Shown: positions 18,820 to 29,512 of the stretch, piece after piece
Layout of the letters: each line of letters begins with the position of its first letter
Numbering within the stretch: position 1 is the stretch's first letter
Source of the DNA: Halomonadaceae bacterium T82-2
GTDB lineage: Bacteria; Pseudomonadota; Gammaproteobacteria; Pseudomonadales; Halomonadaceae
Direction of reading: 5' to 3'
Length of the DNA: 64,000 bases
NCBI GenBank assembly: GCA_001577635.1
Contig: LSBP01000010.1
Span: 62,001 to 126,000, forward strand
Notes under the pieces: generated by a model
Databases searched by the model: none
The model's input: the letters and a program-made list of their open reading frames with translations, nothing else
What the model was told of the DNA's origin: nothing
Position numbers and translations under genes: made by a program

Positions 18820-19737
18820 ATGTTACATCGCATCGAGTTTCTCGACCTGCAGGCCTTCGTCCAGGTCGCCGAGCTGGGCAGCTTTCACGAGGCGGCACAG
18901 CGGCTCCACCTGTCACAACCTGCGCTGTCGCGGCGCATCCAGAAGCTCGAGGAGGCGCTCGAAGTGACGTTGCTCGAGCGTACCACCCGGCGTACCTGGC
19001 TGACGGCGATCGGCACCGACTTCCTGCCGCGGGCCCGCCGGATGATCGACGACTATGAATCGTCTATCCTCGGCATCCGCGAACTGGCGACGCACCAGAA
19101 GGGCACCCTGACCATCGCCTGCCTGCCCACGGCGGCATTCTATTTCCTGCCCAGCGTGATCCGCCGGTTCAACGAGGCGTGGCCGGGGATCCGCATCCGG
19201 ATTCTCGATGTCAGTGCCAACGAGGGCCTGGAACGGGTGGTCAACGGCGAGGCGGATTTCGGCATCAACATGATCAGCCCGCAGCTGCCCGAGGTCTCCT
19301 TCACGCCGCTGTTGCGTGACCCGTTCGTGCTGGCGCTGCGCTCCGATCACCCGCTGACTGCCAAGGAGACGATCACCTGGGCCGACCTGGAGGCGGTGAA
19401 GATGATCACCGTCAGCCGCGACAGCGGCAATCGCACCCTGCTGGACAACGTGCTGTCGTCGGAGGGCATTCGCCTCAACGGTTTCTACGAGGTCCAGCAT
19501 CTTTCCACGTCGCTCGGGCTGGTGGAGTCCGGGCTGGGGGTCGCCATCCTGCCCCGGTTGACCATGCCGGGTGCCGACCATGACACGCTGTGCTCGCGTC
19601 CCCTGCCCGAACCGCGCATCGAGCGCACCATCGGCCTGATTCAGCGCAACGATCACCATCTCTCGAGTACCGCCGAGCTGTTCATCGAGACGCTGCTGGC
19701 GCTGTGGGGCGACGAAGTCGGGCCGGGGCACGGATGA
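18820..19737 (+). CDS. LysR-family regulator of the divergent tct/prpF operon
   Basis: The 305-residue protein has the N-terminal winged helix (about 4-62; [35 protein letters not shown]) and a two-lobed effector-binding domain ([23 protein letters not shown]). Its divergent placement next to the prpF-tctC-tctAB genes suggests it activates them in response to the imported acid. The start is uncertain: ATG 18805 is in frame and also lacks a clear ribosome binding site. Confidence 0.88.
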   Translation: MLHRIEFLDLQAFVQVAELGSFHEAAQRLHLSQPALSRRIQKLEEALEVTLLERTTRRTWLTAIGTDFLPRARRMIDDYESSILGIRELATHQKGTLTIACLPTAAFYFLPSVIRRFNEAWPGIRIRILDVSANEGLERVVNGEADFGINMISPQLPEVSFTPLLRDPFVLALRSDHPLTAKETITWADLEAVKMITVSRDSGNRTLLDNVLSSEGIRLNGFYEVQHLSTSLGLVESGLGVAILPRLTMPGADHDTLCSRPLPEPRIERTIGLIQRNDHHLSSTAELFIETLLALWGDEVGPGHG

Positions 19738-19852
19738 TCGGGCGGGGTACCCGGCAAATGCGCGTCGGTCGGCACGGTGGACGGAAGCCAGGTTGGGCAA
19801 TGCGTCGCGACCGATTACACTGCGCGCTCATCTCTGTTATCGGACATCGTTC

Positions 19853-20194
19853 ATGAGCCAGTTGCCTCCCTGCCCGCAGTGCGGATCGGAATTCACCTAC
19901 CAGGATCAGGACCTGCTGATCTGCCCGGAATGCGCCCACGAGTGGGTCGCCGATGGGGCGGTCGAGACTGATGACGACACGCCGGTGGTCAGCGACGCCC
20001 ACGGCAATCTCCTGCAGGACGGTGACACCATCACCGTGGTCAAGGACCTCAAGATCAAGGGGTCGTCGTCGGTCGTGAAGGTGGGCACCAAGGTCAAGAA
20101 CATCCGCCTGGTGGACGGCGACCACAACATCGACTGCAAGATCGACGGCATCGGCGCGATGAAGCTCAAGTCGGAGTTCGTCAAGAAGGTATAA
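19853..20194 (+). CDS. yjdM: YjdM/PhnA-family zinc-ribbon protein
   Basis: This 113-residue protein begins with a zinc ribbon (CPQCGSEF at 8-15 and CPECAHEWV near 24) and continues with the highly conserved PhnA/YjdM body [13 protein letters not shown]-like [25 protein letters not shown] and [19 protein letters not shown]. It was named from the phn region of E. coli but is not needed for phosphonate cleavage; its role is unknown. No phn genes are nearby. Confidence 0.93.
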   Translation: MSQLPPCPQCGSEFTYQDQDLLICPECAHEWVADGAVETDDDTPVVSDAHGNLLQDGDTITVVKDLKIKGSSSVVKVGTKVKNIRLVDGDHNIDCKIDGIGAMKLKSEFVKKV

Positions 20195-20224
20195 CCCGCC
20201 GGGCGATGGGGCGCCCGGGCCGCT

Positions 20225-22198
<1,974 letters not shown>

Positions 22199-22266
22199 GA
22201 CCACTCCTGAAGGGGAAGGCGGCGGGGGCTATGCTGGGAACGGCATTCGTCACCCGAGGGGCTTCG

Positions 22267-22845
22267 ATGACCGCTCGCCAGCCGCGCCCATTCTCGCACA
22301 TCGTCGGCTTCGACGATTGTCCCTTCGCGCGCGACCATCGCGGCCTGGTGACCGTGATCGGTGCGGTGTACTCGGGCAGCCGACTGGCCGGCGTGGTCTC
22401 GGGGCGTGTCGAGCGCGACGGCCTCGACGCCACCCGCGAGCTGCTGCGCCTGACGGGCGGGACGCGCTTCGCCCCGCACCTGCAGCTGATCCTGCTGCAG
22501 GGCGTGGCGCTGGCCGGCTTCAACGTCGTCGATGCGGTGCGCCTGCATCGTCTCTCGGGGCTGCCGGTGCTGGTGGTCGCCCGTCATGCGCCGCGCCCCG
22601 AGGCGCTTCGCGAGGCCCTGCTTGCGCACATTCCCGGCGGTTCGCAAAAGTGGGCGCGCATCGCCCGGCTGGGGCCGATGGAACCGCTGGCCGGCGTGTA
22701 CGTCCAGCGCCAGGGCCTGAGCCGTGACGAGGCCGAGCGGGTGATCCGCGCCACCGCGCTCGAGGGGCGGATTCCCGAGCCGCTGCGTGCCGCGCATCTG
22801 ATCGCCGGCGGCATCGCCCGTGGCGAGAGTCGGGGGCGTACCTGA
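22267..22845 (+). CDS. DUF99-family protein (endonuclease V-like fold)
   Basis: The 192-residue protein has the DUF99 pattern: HIVGFDDCPFA near the N-terminus, VTVIGAVYSG, LLQGVALAGFNVVDAVRLH and LPVLVVARHAPR. DUF99 is mostly archaeal and distantly related to endonuclease V; some archaeal members have been reported to act on deaminated or uracil-containing DNA. Start ATG 22267 is chosen for GAGGGG just upstream; ATG 22231 is in frame. It diverges from recQ with only 68 bp between starts. Confidence 0.78.
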   Translation: MTARQPRPFSHIVGFDDCPFARDHRGLVTVIGAVYSGSRLAGVVSGRVERDGLDATRELLRLTGGTRFAPHLQLILLQGVALAGFNVVDAVRLHRLSGLPVLVVARHAPRPEALREALLAHIPGGSQKWARIARLGPMEPLAGVYVQRQGLSRDEAERVIRATALEGRIPEPLRAAHLIAGGIARGESRGRT

Positions 22846-22970
22846 GCATCGCGGGTGGCTGTCGAGCCGACGCACTGGAGCGAAGCGTCGGGGCCTTCCT
22901 ACACTCAAGCAAGGCTGCGTGATCCCGGAAATCCCGCTTTTGCCGCCGTGTGCGGCGAGGAGGTCGACCC

Positions 22971-23645
22971 ATGGTGTTTTCGCCCCGGAGCGTCACCCTC
23001 GAGGCTGCCGGCGTCGAGTTGAAAGGGGACCTGATCGTTCCCGAGGGGGCCACCGGCATCGTGGTGTTCGCCCACGGCAGTGGCAGCAGCCGTTTCAGCA
23101 CCCGCAACCGTCAGGTAGCCGAGTATCTCGCCTCGCAAGGCCTGGCCACGCTGCTCTTCGATCTGCTTACGCCGGACGAGAACGTCATCGACGAGCGCAC
23201 CCGCGAGCTGCGTTTCGACATTCCGCTGATCGGGCGGCGCATGACCGGCGCGGTGGACTGGGTCGCCCAGGCCGAGGCGACCCGTGAACTCGCCATCGGC
23301 CTGTTCGGTGCCAGTACCGGCGCGGCGGCGGCACTGATCGCCGCCGCCGAACGCCCGCAGGCGGTGAAGGCGGTGGTCTCGCGCGGGGGCCGGGTGGATC
23401 TTGCCGACGAGGCGCTGGCGCGGGTCGTGGCACCCACGCTGTTGCTGGTCGGTGGGCGCGATCATCCGGTGATCAATCTCAACGAGCAGGCACGAGAGCG
23501 GATGACCGCCCCTTGCGAACTGATCACTGTGCACGGTGCCACCCACCTGTTCGAGGAGCCGGGCAAGCTCGAGGAAGTCCAGCGGCTGGCCGGGTTGTGG
23601 TTCCTCGAGCATCTCGATCCGCAGCGCGCGACGACGCTGCTTTGA
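22971..23645 (+). CDS. Dienelactone-hydrolase-like alpha/beta hydrolase
   Basis: The 224-residue protein has HGSGSSR (oxyanion loop), nucleophile elbow GLFGASTGAAAAL, an Asp in LLVGGRDHPVI and the final His in HGATHLFEE. The family includes phosphoribosyltransferase-linked hydrolases and dienelactone-hydrolase relatives of unknown substrate. GGAGG lies seven bases before ATG 22971. Confidence 0.85.
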   Translation: MVFSPRSVTLEAAGVELKGDLIVPEGATGIVVFAHGSGSSRFSTRNRQVAEYLASQGLATLLFDLLTPDENVIDERTRELRFDIPLIGRRMTGAVDWVAQAEATRELAIGLFGASTGAAAALIAAAERPQAVKAVVSRGGRVDLADEALARVVAPTLLLVGGRDHPVINLNEQARERMTAPCELITVHGATHLFEEPGKLEEVQRLAGLWFLEHLDPQRATTLL

Positions 23646-23841
23646 TGCAGGGCGCTACCCCAATGAGGCCAGTCGATTCCCGGATGCAGCGCTAGGAAGG
23701 AGCGCTCCTGAGCGTGTGGCTGGCGTATCGTTCGGCCAGCTTCGCGAAGGGCCGTGTCGTGGCCTGCGCGGCGGTTGGGGCTGGGCCTCGGCTGTCAGCT
23801 GTAAAGTGCGACTTATTATCATTGATCCCTGGAACACAGCC

Positions 23842-23869
23842 TTGATGGTCGATCAACCGGAGATAGAAT
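23842..23869 (+). promoter_or_regulatory. Sigma70-type promoter of the Wadjet-like operon
   Basis: TTGATG (23842-23847), 16-bp spacer, TAGAAT (23864-23869). The expected start site is near 23876, giving a leader of about 30 nt before the first gene. The rest of the 262-bp gap holds no gene; GGAGCGCTCC near 23699 is a small palindrome. Confidence 0.65.
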
Positions 23870-23907
23870 GACCTTTCCAACCGAGAGCTAACCATCAAGG
23901 ATGCCGC

Positions 23908-26900
23908 ATGGCTCAGCTGTTACGAATCGTGATGATCCACGGTCATCTCGAGGGGGTGGTCGAACTGGATGTCGACGGCCACACCAACATCTGCGGCACC
24001 AATGCGTCGGGCAAGACGACCCTGCAGCGCCTGGTGCCGGTCTTTTACGGGGAGCTGCCCAACCGGGTGGTGCCCAAGACTCGGCGCAAGTTCGATGCCT
24101 TCTACCTGCCGCATCGCAACAGCTACCTGGTCTACGAATATCGCCGCGAGGAGGGCGACGTTTGCCAGGCGGTACTCACCCGCAAGAGCGAGGGCGGCGT
24201 GGAGTATCGCTTCGTCGGCGCGCCCTATCGCCCCGAGGACTACCTGGTCGAGACCGAAGCTGGGGTGGTCGCTATCGACTATGCCCAGTGGCATCAGGGG
24301 CTGCGCCGGCAGGGCACCCCGGTGTCGCAGAAGCTCGGCGCCACCTCGGAATATCGTGCGGTGATCCAGAACGATTTCACCCAGCACGGCAGCGGCGGGG
24401 GACGTCGCGAGGGTCTGAAACTGCGCCAGGTCGCCGCCCGCTTCAGCCTGGTGCGGCCCGGGCGGCGCATCCGCCACATGGAGAAGCTGGTCTCGGCGGT
24501 GCACGCCAAGGAGGGCAAGATGGACACCCTCAAGACCATGCTGGCGGCGATCTTCGAGGAAGACGGCGTCGAGCTGCCGATGACCCGCATCCGCAACACC
24601 AAGGCGCGGGAGTGGATCGCCCGCATGCGCCAGTCGATGCGCCTCGAGCCGCTGCAGAAGGCCCTGGCGGACCTGCAGCGCCAGGATCGCGAGATCGCCG
24701 CCCTGGAAGCCGGCCTGTGGCAGCTGCGTCCCCAGCTCGAGGCTGATCGTGCCCGGGCCGAGCGCGGCCGGGCCGATCTCGAAGCGCAGATCGGCGAGCG
24801 CCAGCGCGACTTCCAGGCCCGCGAGCAGGCCTACGAACAGGCGCGCCAGGACGTCAACGACCGCCTCAGCGAGATGGGCAGCGAGCTCGAGCAAACCCGC
24901 ACCGAGCTTGATGATCTCCAGCGCCGCTTCGAGGCCTTCGAGGAGGCCGACATGCCCGGCCTGGAGCAGGACCTCAAGGCGCTGCCCCAGTGGCGCGAGC
25001 AGCAGCAGGGCCTGCGCGACCACCTCGAGTTCATGCAGCAGGCGGTGCAGGAGAGCAAGGTCCGTCTGGAAGCGCGTCTTGTCGAACTCGGTGATCAGCT
25101 CGAGCGCCGCCGCGACGAGCTCCAGGCCCGAATCGACGCCCTTGGCGAGGAGAAGGACGCCCGCCGCGAGAGTCAGCGCGAGGCCGAGAGTCGCCTCGAC
25201 GCCGACTACCAGACCCGCCGCCAGGCGCTGGATAGCGACTACTGCGGGCGGCTCGAGCAGCTCACCGCGCGCCTCTCCGAGCTCAAGGCCGAGCTCGCCC
25301 ACGGCACCCAGACCGAGGACGAGGCCCGCGAGGCCGAGCGGGCCCAGCTGCGCGTCGACGAGGCCCGCAGTGCCCAGGACGCCATTGCCGCCACCCTCGA
25401 GGCTCTGCGCGGCGAGCTCGACGGTCACAAGCGCGCCCGCGACGATGCCGAGCGCGAGCTCGACCGGGTCCGCCAGCAGCGCGCCCGGGCCGAGGCTCGC
25501 CTCGAGGCCTTGGAGGTGCAGCGCGATCCGGCCCAGGGCAGCCTGCGGCACTTCCTGCGCCATCACCGCCCCGGCTGGGAGCAGACCCTGGGCAAGGTGC
25601 TGGCGCCGGCGCTGCTCAAACGCCGCGACCTCGCCCCGCAGCTCAACGACGACGCCAGCGACGACCTCCACGGCCTGGCGCTCGACCTGGCCGCCATCGC
25701 GCTGCCGGACCATGCCCAGGACGAGGCCGGCCTGCAGGCCGAGATCGCCGCCGCCGAGCAGGCGCTGGGCGACGCACGGGCGGCGGAACAGGACGCCGAG
25801 AAGGCCCTCAGGACCGGGCACCAGAAGGTGCAGGAGGCCGACGCGCGTCTCGAGCGGGCCAGCGGCGAGAAGCGCCGCGCCGCCGAGGAGGTGGACTACG
25901 CCCTGCAGGCCCGCAGCCAGTGTCAGGTGCGTCATCAGCAGGCGCAGCAGGAACGTCAGGCGAGCCGCCGCCAAGCCCTCGAGGAGCAGGAGGCGGTGCA
26001 GCAGGCGCTGCGCGAGGAGCGCGACCAGGCGCTGGCGACGCTGGACGAGACCCACCGCGCCCAGCGCATGGAGCTTACCGCCGATCATCAGGGCCAGCTG
26101 GCCGGCGTCGATCGGCAGATCGAGCAGTATCGCCGCCAGCTCGGCGAGATCCGCGAAGACAATCGCCGCCAGCGCGAGGAGCTCGAGGCCGCCTTCGATC
26201 GTGAGCTGGCCGACCGCGGCGTCGACCCGGTCAAGGTCCGCGAGACACGGGCGAAGATCGAGGACCTGGGCCAGCGCATCCACGACACCGAGGCACGGCG
26301 CGACGAGCTCGACGCCTACGCCCGCTTCATGCGCCTTGACTGGGGCGAGCGCAAGCCGCGTCTGGTGGCGCGGGAAGCGGAGCTGAGCCAGGCCCAGCAG
26401 GCCGCCGAGCACGAGCGCAAGACGCTCAAGGACGCCTTCAACGCCGACCGGGCCGAGCATCGGTCGGCGGTGGGTGAAATCAAGACCCGCCGCGAGGCCG
26501 AGCAGGCGCTGATCGAGACCCTGGCGCCGCTGCTCGACACCCTGGAAGGACTGACCCTGGCGCCGGCCAGCGAGCCCCGCGGCGAGGCCCAGGGCGACGT
26601 CGACGAGCGCATCGAGCGCGCCCGCCATGCGCTCACCGAGCATGCCCGCGCGCTCGATGCACTGCGCCGAGGCTGCGAGAAGATCGAGGCCGACCTGATC
26701 AAGGGCGCCAGCGCCGACTTCCAGGATACCCTGGAGGCCGAGCGCGCCAAGCTCGAGGATACCGGTCCGCGCCGCCTGCTGGCGGTGCTCGCCGACATGC
26801 TGCAGCTGCTCGAGGGGCAACAGCAGCAGCTGCTGCAGGAAGGGCGCAATCTCGGCGACGATCTCGACAAGTTCTTCACCGTGTTCCGCGACCTCAACCG

Positions 26901-27588
26901 GCGCATCAACGCCCAGAGCCGGCGGCTCTCCGACGAGGTGGCCGACGACCTCAAGCTCGAGGGTATCGGCAAGGCCGAGGTGAAGATCCAGTCGACCATC
27001 GACGAGCTCGGCTTCTGGGAGCCGCTCAAGCGCTTCGCCCAGCGCTACCGTGAGTGGCGTGATGGCGGCCGCACGCTGCCGGACGATGACTACCTCGACG
27101 CCCTGGGCGACGTGGTGGAGCTGTTGCGCAGCGATCAGCAGTACAGCGTCGAGAGCCTGCTGCGCCTGGAGCTGCACCTCAACGAGGGCGGCGCGGACCT
27201 GGTGATCAAGAACGACCGCCAGCTGCTCGAGTCCTCCAGCCACGGCATGGCCTACCTGATCCTGTGCAAGTTCCTGCTGGCCTTTACCCGGCTGCTGCGC
27301 GGCCCGGCCGAGGTCGCCGTGCACTGGCCCATCGACGAGATCGGCACTCTGGCGTACCACAACGTCGAGAAGCTGTTCGACGCCTGCGACAACAACCGCA
27401 TCCATATCGTCGGCGCCTTCCCCAATCCGGAGTCGGATGTGCTGATGCTGTTCCAGCACCGCTATCTGATCGACCGCGACGAGGCCGTGCCCAACAAGCG
27501 CCGGCTCAAGCGCATCGAGCCGCGCCTGAGCCGCCTGGCCCAGCGCCTGCAGGACCGCGAGAACGACCGTCAGGAGACATCGGCATGA
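23908..27588 (+). CDS. jetC: SMC-like ATPase of a Wadjet/MksB-type complex (JetC-like)
   Basis: This 1226-residue protein is built as an SMC motor: N-terminal Walker A GTNASGKTTL (30-39), long charged heptad coiled coils from about 215 to 1000 with a central less-coiled hinge-like region near 540-620 (HFLRHHRPGWEQTLGKVLAPALL), and a C-terminal ATPase half. The ABC signature appears as SSSHGMAYLILCKFL (from 1109) and Walker B as WPIDEIGTL (D1143, E1144). The SSHG signature departs from the usual LSGGQ but is consistent with distant MukB/JetC ATPases. It should dimerise and extrude DNA loops with the proteins from the next two genes. Ribosome site CAAGG lies 7 bp before ATG. Confidence 0.85.
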   Translation: MAQLLRIVMIHGHLEGVVELDVDGHTNICGTNASGKTTLQRLVPVFYGELPNRVVPKTRRKFDAFYLPHRNSYLVYEYRREEGDVCQAVLTRKSEGGVEYRFVGAPYRPEDYLVETEAGVVAIDYAQWHQGLRRQGTPVSQKLGATSEYRAVIQNDFTQHGSGGGRREGLKLRQVAARFSLVRPGRRIRHMEKLVSAVHAKEGKMDTLKTMLAAIFEEDGVELPMTRIRNTKAREWIARMRQSMRLEPLQKALADLQRQDREIAALEAGLWQLRPQLEADRARAERGRADLEAQIGERQRDFQAREQAYEQARQDVNDRLSEMGSELEQTRTELDDLQRRFEAFEEADMPGLEQDLKALPQWREQQQGLRDHLEFMQQAVQESKVRLEARLVELGDQLERRRDELQARIDALGEEKDARRESQREAESRLDADYQTRRQALDSDYCGRLEQLTARLSELKAELAHGTQTEDEAREAERAQLRVDEARSAQDAIAATLEALRGELDGHKRARDDAERELDRVRQQRARAEARLEALEVQRDPAQGSLRHFLRHHRPGWEQTLGKVLAPALLKRRDLAPQLNDDASDDLHGLALDLAAIALPDHAQDEAGLQAEIAAAEQALGDARAAEQDAEKALRTGHQKVQEADARLERASGEKRRAAEEVDYALQARSQCQVRHQQAQQERQASRRQALEEQEAVQQALREERDQALATLDETHRAQRMELTADHQGQLAGVDRQIEQYRRQLGEIREDNRRQREELEAAFDRELADRGVDPVKVRETRAKIEDLGQRIHDTEARRDELDAYARFMRLDWGERKPRLVAREAELSQAQQAAEHERKTLKDAFNADRAEHRSAVGEIKTRREAEQALIETLAPLLDTLEGLTLAPASEPRGEAQGDVDERIERARHALTEHARALDALRRGCEKIEADLIKGASADFQDTLEAERAKLEDTGPRRLLAVLADMLQLLEGQQQQLLQEGRNLGDDLDKFFTVFRDLNRRINAQSRRLSDEVADDLKLEGIGKAEVKIQSTIDELGFWEPLKRFAQRYREWRDGGRTLPDDDYLDALGDVVELLRSDQQYSVESLLRLELHLNEGGADLVIKNDRQLLESSSHGMAYLILCKFLLAFTRLLRGPAEVAVHWPIDEIGTLAYHNVEKLFDACDNNRIHIVGAFPNPESDVLMLFQHRYLIDRDEAVPNKRRLKRIEPRLSRLAQRLQDRENDRQETSA

Positions 27589-28256
27589 GCGAGGACATGA
27601 TGTCAGGGTATTCGATCGCAGAGCGGCCCATGGTGGAGCTGGGCCCGCTGCTCGAACGTCTGCTGGCCGGCGATTTCATCTGCGCGGTCAGTGACGACAC
27701 GGCCTTCCGCCGCCTGCAGGACGAGGCGACCCGCGAGCGCCTCGACGCCTACCTGCGCCCGCTCAACCGTCGCCTGGCGAGCAACGAGGAGGGCAGCGTC
27801 TATTTTCTGGCCTGGCGTCATCTGGACGAGGGCGCCCGCGACCAGCTTTCCCGCCAGCTGGCGGAGACCGTCGGCAGCCTGCTGCCGATGCTCGAATGGC
27901 TGCAGCTGGTGCAGGAGGCGCTCGGCCGCGACGGCCCGGTGTCACCCGGGGGCGTGCTCAAGCCCGCCGACTTCAGCTCGCGCTGCGAGGACAACCAGGG
28001 GCTGCGCGAGCGCCTCGAGCGCCTGGCCACCGACCCGTTCTTCGGCTCCCAGAGCGAGCAGCTCGACGCCCAGATCAAGCAGGTCTTCAAGCGCCTGCGC
28101 GAGCGCGGCTACCTGAGCCAGCCCCACGCCGACCGCCAGTACTTCGTCGCCACCGCCAAGATCGACTACCTGATCGAGCTGGTGCGCTTCATCCGAGACG
28201 AGGAACAGCTGCCCGTCGACGACCAGGCCCCGGAGGCCCAGGAGCGGCTGCTGTGA
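27585..28256 (+). CDS. jetB: KITE-like subunit (JetB/MksE-like)
   Basis: The 223-residue protein starts by an ATGA overlap with the SMC gene. It begins with a helical segment (ERPMVELGPLLERLLAGDFICAV) and ends with a predicted winged-helix region (DAQIKQVFKRLRERGYLS ... RQYFVATAKIDYLIEL), as in MukE/MksE/JetB KITE proteins that bridge kleisin and SMC heads. Assignment rests on size, winged-helix character and gene position; I could not run a profile search. Confidence 0.75.
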   Translation: MSEDMMSGYSIAERPMVELGPLLERLLAGDFICAVSDDTAFRRLQDEATRERLDAYLRPLNRRLASNEEGSVYFLAWRHLDEGARDQLSRQLAETVGSLLPMLEWLQLVQEALGRDGPVSPGGVLKPADFSSRCEDNQGLRERLERLATDPFFGSQSEQLDAQIKQVFKRLRERGYLSQPHADRQYFVATAKIDYLIELVRFIRDEEQLPVDDQAPEAQERLL

Positions 28257-29512
28257 GCGCGAGCGACGCCGACATCCTGGACAACCGCCTGCTCGGCACT
28301 GGCGCTGAGCGCCTGGCGTTGCTCGGCAAGCATGCCGAGGCGCTGATGGCCGGCTATGTGCGCGACGAGGTGCCGCTGGAGAACCTGAGCACCACCGCGC
28401 TGAACCGGCTGCTGTCGGCGCGCATCCTGTGGCGGCCCGACGAGCAGGCCGGGGTGAAGCTCTCGCCCAAGGTCCGCGAGCTGATCGCCGAGATGTTGGC
28501 TGACGAGACCCGCCGCCACGTCAACGCCGACGTGGCCGAGACCCTGGAGCTGATGCGCGGCCTGGTGCAGAGCTACCGCGAGGCCCGCGACGGCGCCGAG
28601 TACTGGCGCCAGGAACAGCAGCTGCTGCACCTGCGCCAGGCGGTGGACGACCTCGACGGCCGCTTCGCCGACGCCATCGACAGCCTGTGGCGTCGCCTCA
28701 ACAGCGACTTCGGCTTCGTCAGCCGGCTGGCCGACAAGATCCGGGAGAACGACCGCGCCCAGAAGCAGATCGTGCGCCTGCTCGACGGCCTGGCGCTGAT
28801 CGACTTCGACGAGCTGATCGACCTGGTGGGCGCCGACGGGGCGCTGCGCAAGCTGCTGGTCAGCCAGCTCCAGCATCGCCTGAGCCAGCACTACACCAGC
28901 CTGCGCGAGGTGCAGCGGCGGCTGATCGAGCTGATGGCGCGCTTCCGCCAGCAGCAGTCGCGCAGCCGCCTGGTGGCGGGCATGGCCGCCTTCCTGCGCG
29001 AGCATCCCGGCTTCGTGCCCGGCAACTACGCCCGGCGCAGCGAGGTGCCGGCACTGGTCAACCGTGCCGCGCCGCTGACCGCTGCCGGCGCGGTGGCGCT
29101 CGATCATGCCCCGGACGCCCGGGTCGTCACCGAGCTGCTCCATGACCTGCCACGGCCTACCGCGGCGCCGGAGCCCGTCGTCGCCGCCGTGGCCGTCGAG
29201 CGTCAGGAGGACTCGATGGTCACCGCCCGCCAGCAGGCGCTGAGGGAAGACGTCGAACGCTTCTATCTGTCGGTGGTCGAGGGTGACGGCGCGTCGCAGA
29301 GCGCGCTCGAGTATCTCGAGGCAGGCGAGCTCGAGTGGGGCGAGGAGATCTGGCTGTTCCAGGTGCTGGCCGAGTTCCAGGGCCTGCCCCGGCGCGAGCA
29401 GGCCGCCTTCCGGCTGCGCCAGCACGAGAGTCGGGCGGCCGCCTTCAACGACGTGCGGTTGATTCACGACGTCAGCCTCCAGCTTGCCCCCGCGCGACAG
29501 GGCAGCGCATGA
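28253..29512 (+). CDS. jetA: Kleisin-like subunit (JetA/MksF-like)
   Basis: The 419-residue protein starts at GTG 28253, whose GTGA overlaps the stop of the previous gene. The N-terminal third has a winged-helix look (YVRDEVPLENLSTTALNRLLSARILWRPDEQAG), the middle is helical with a coiled coil (about 95-240), and the C-terminal part is acidic with another compact domain (SALEYLEAGELEWGEEIWLFQVLAEF). This matches MukF/MksF-type kleisins that close the SMC ring. No upstream ATG suits the coupling geometry as well as this GTG. Confidence 0.75.
   Translation: MSASDADILDNRLLGTGAERLALLGKHAEALMAGYVRDEVPLENLSTTALNRLLSARILWRPDEQAGVKLSPKVRELIAEMLADETRRHVNADVAETLELMRGLVQSYREARDGAEYWRQEQQLLHLRQAVDDLDGRFADAIDSLWRRLNSDFGFVSRLADKIRENDRAQKQIVRLLDGLALIDFDELIDLVGADGALRKLLVSQLQHRLSQHYTSLREVQRRLIELMARFRQQQSRSRLVAGMAAFLREHPGFVPGNYARRSEVPALVNRAAPLTAAGAVALDHAPDARVVTELLHDLPRPTAAPEPVVAAVAVERQEDSMVTARQQALREDVERFYLSVVEGDGASQSALEYLEAGELEWGEEIWLFQVLAEFQGLPRREQAAFRLRQHESRAAAFNDVRLIHDVSLQLAPARQGSA

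Noticed and set aside
23920-27459. A 1179-codon open frame on the minus strand
   Set aside because: It is antisense to the SMC gene; GC-rich third positions keep the opposite frame open. Its translation is low-complexity and has no family motif.
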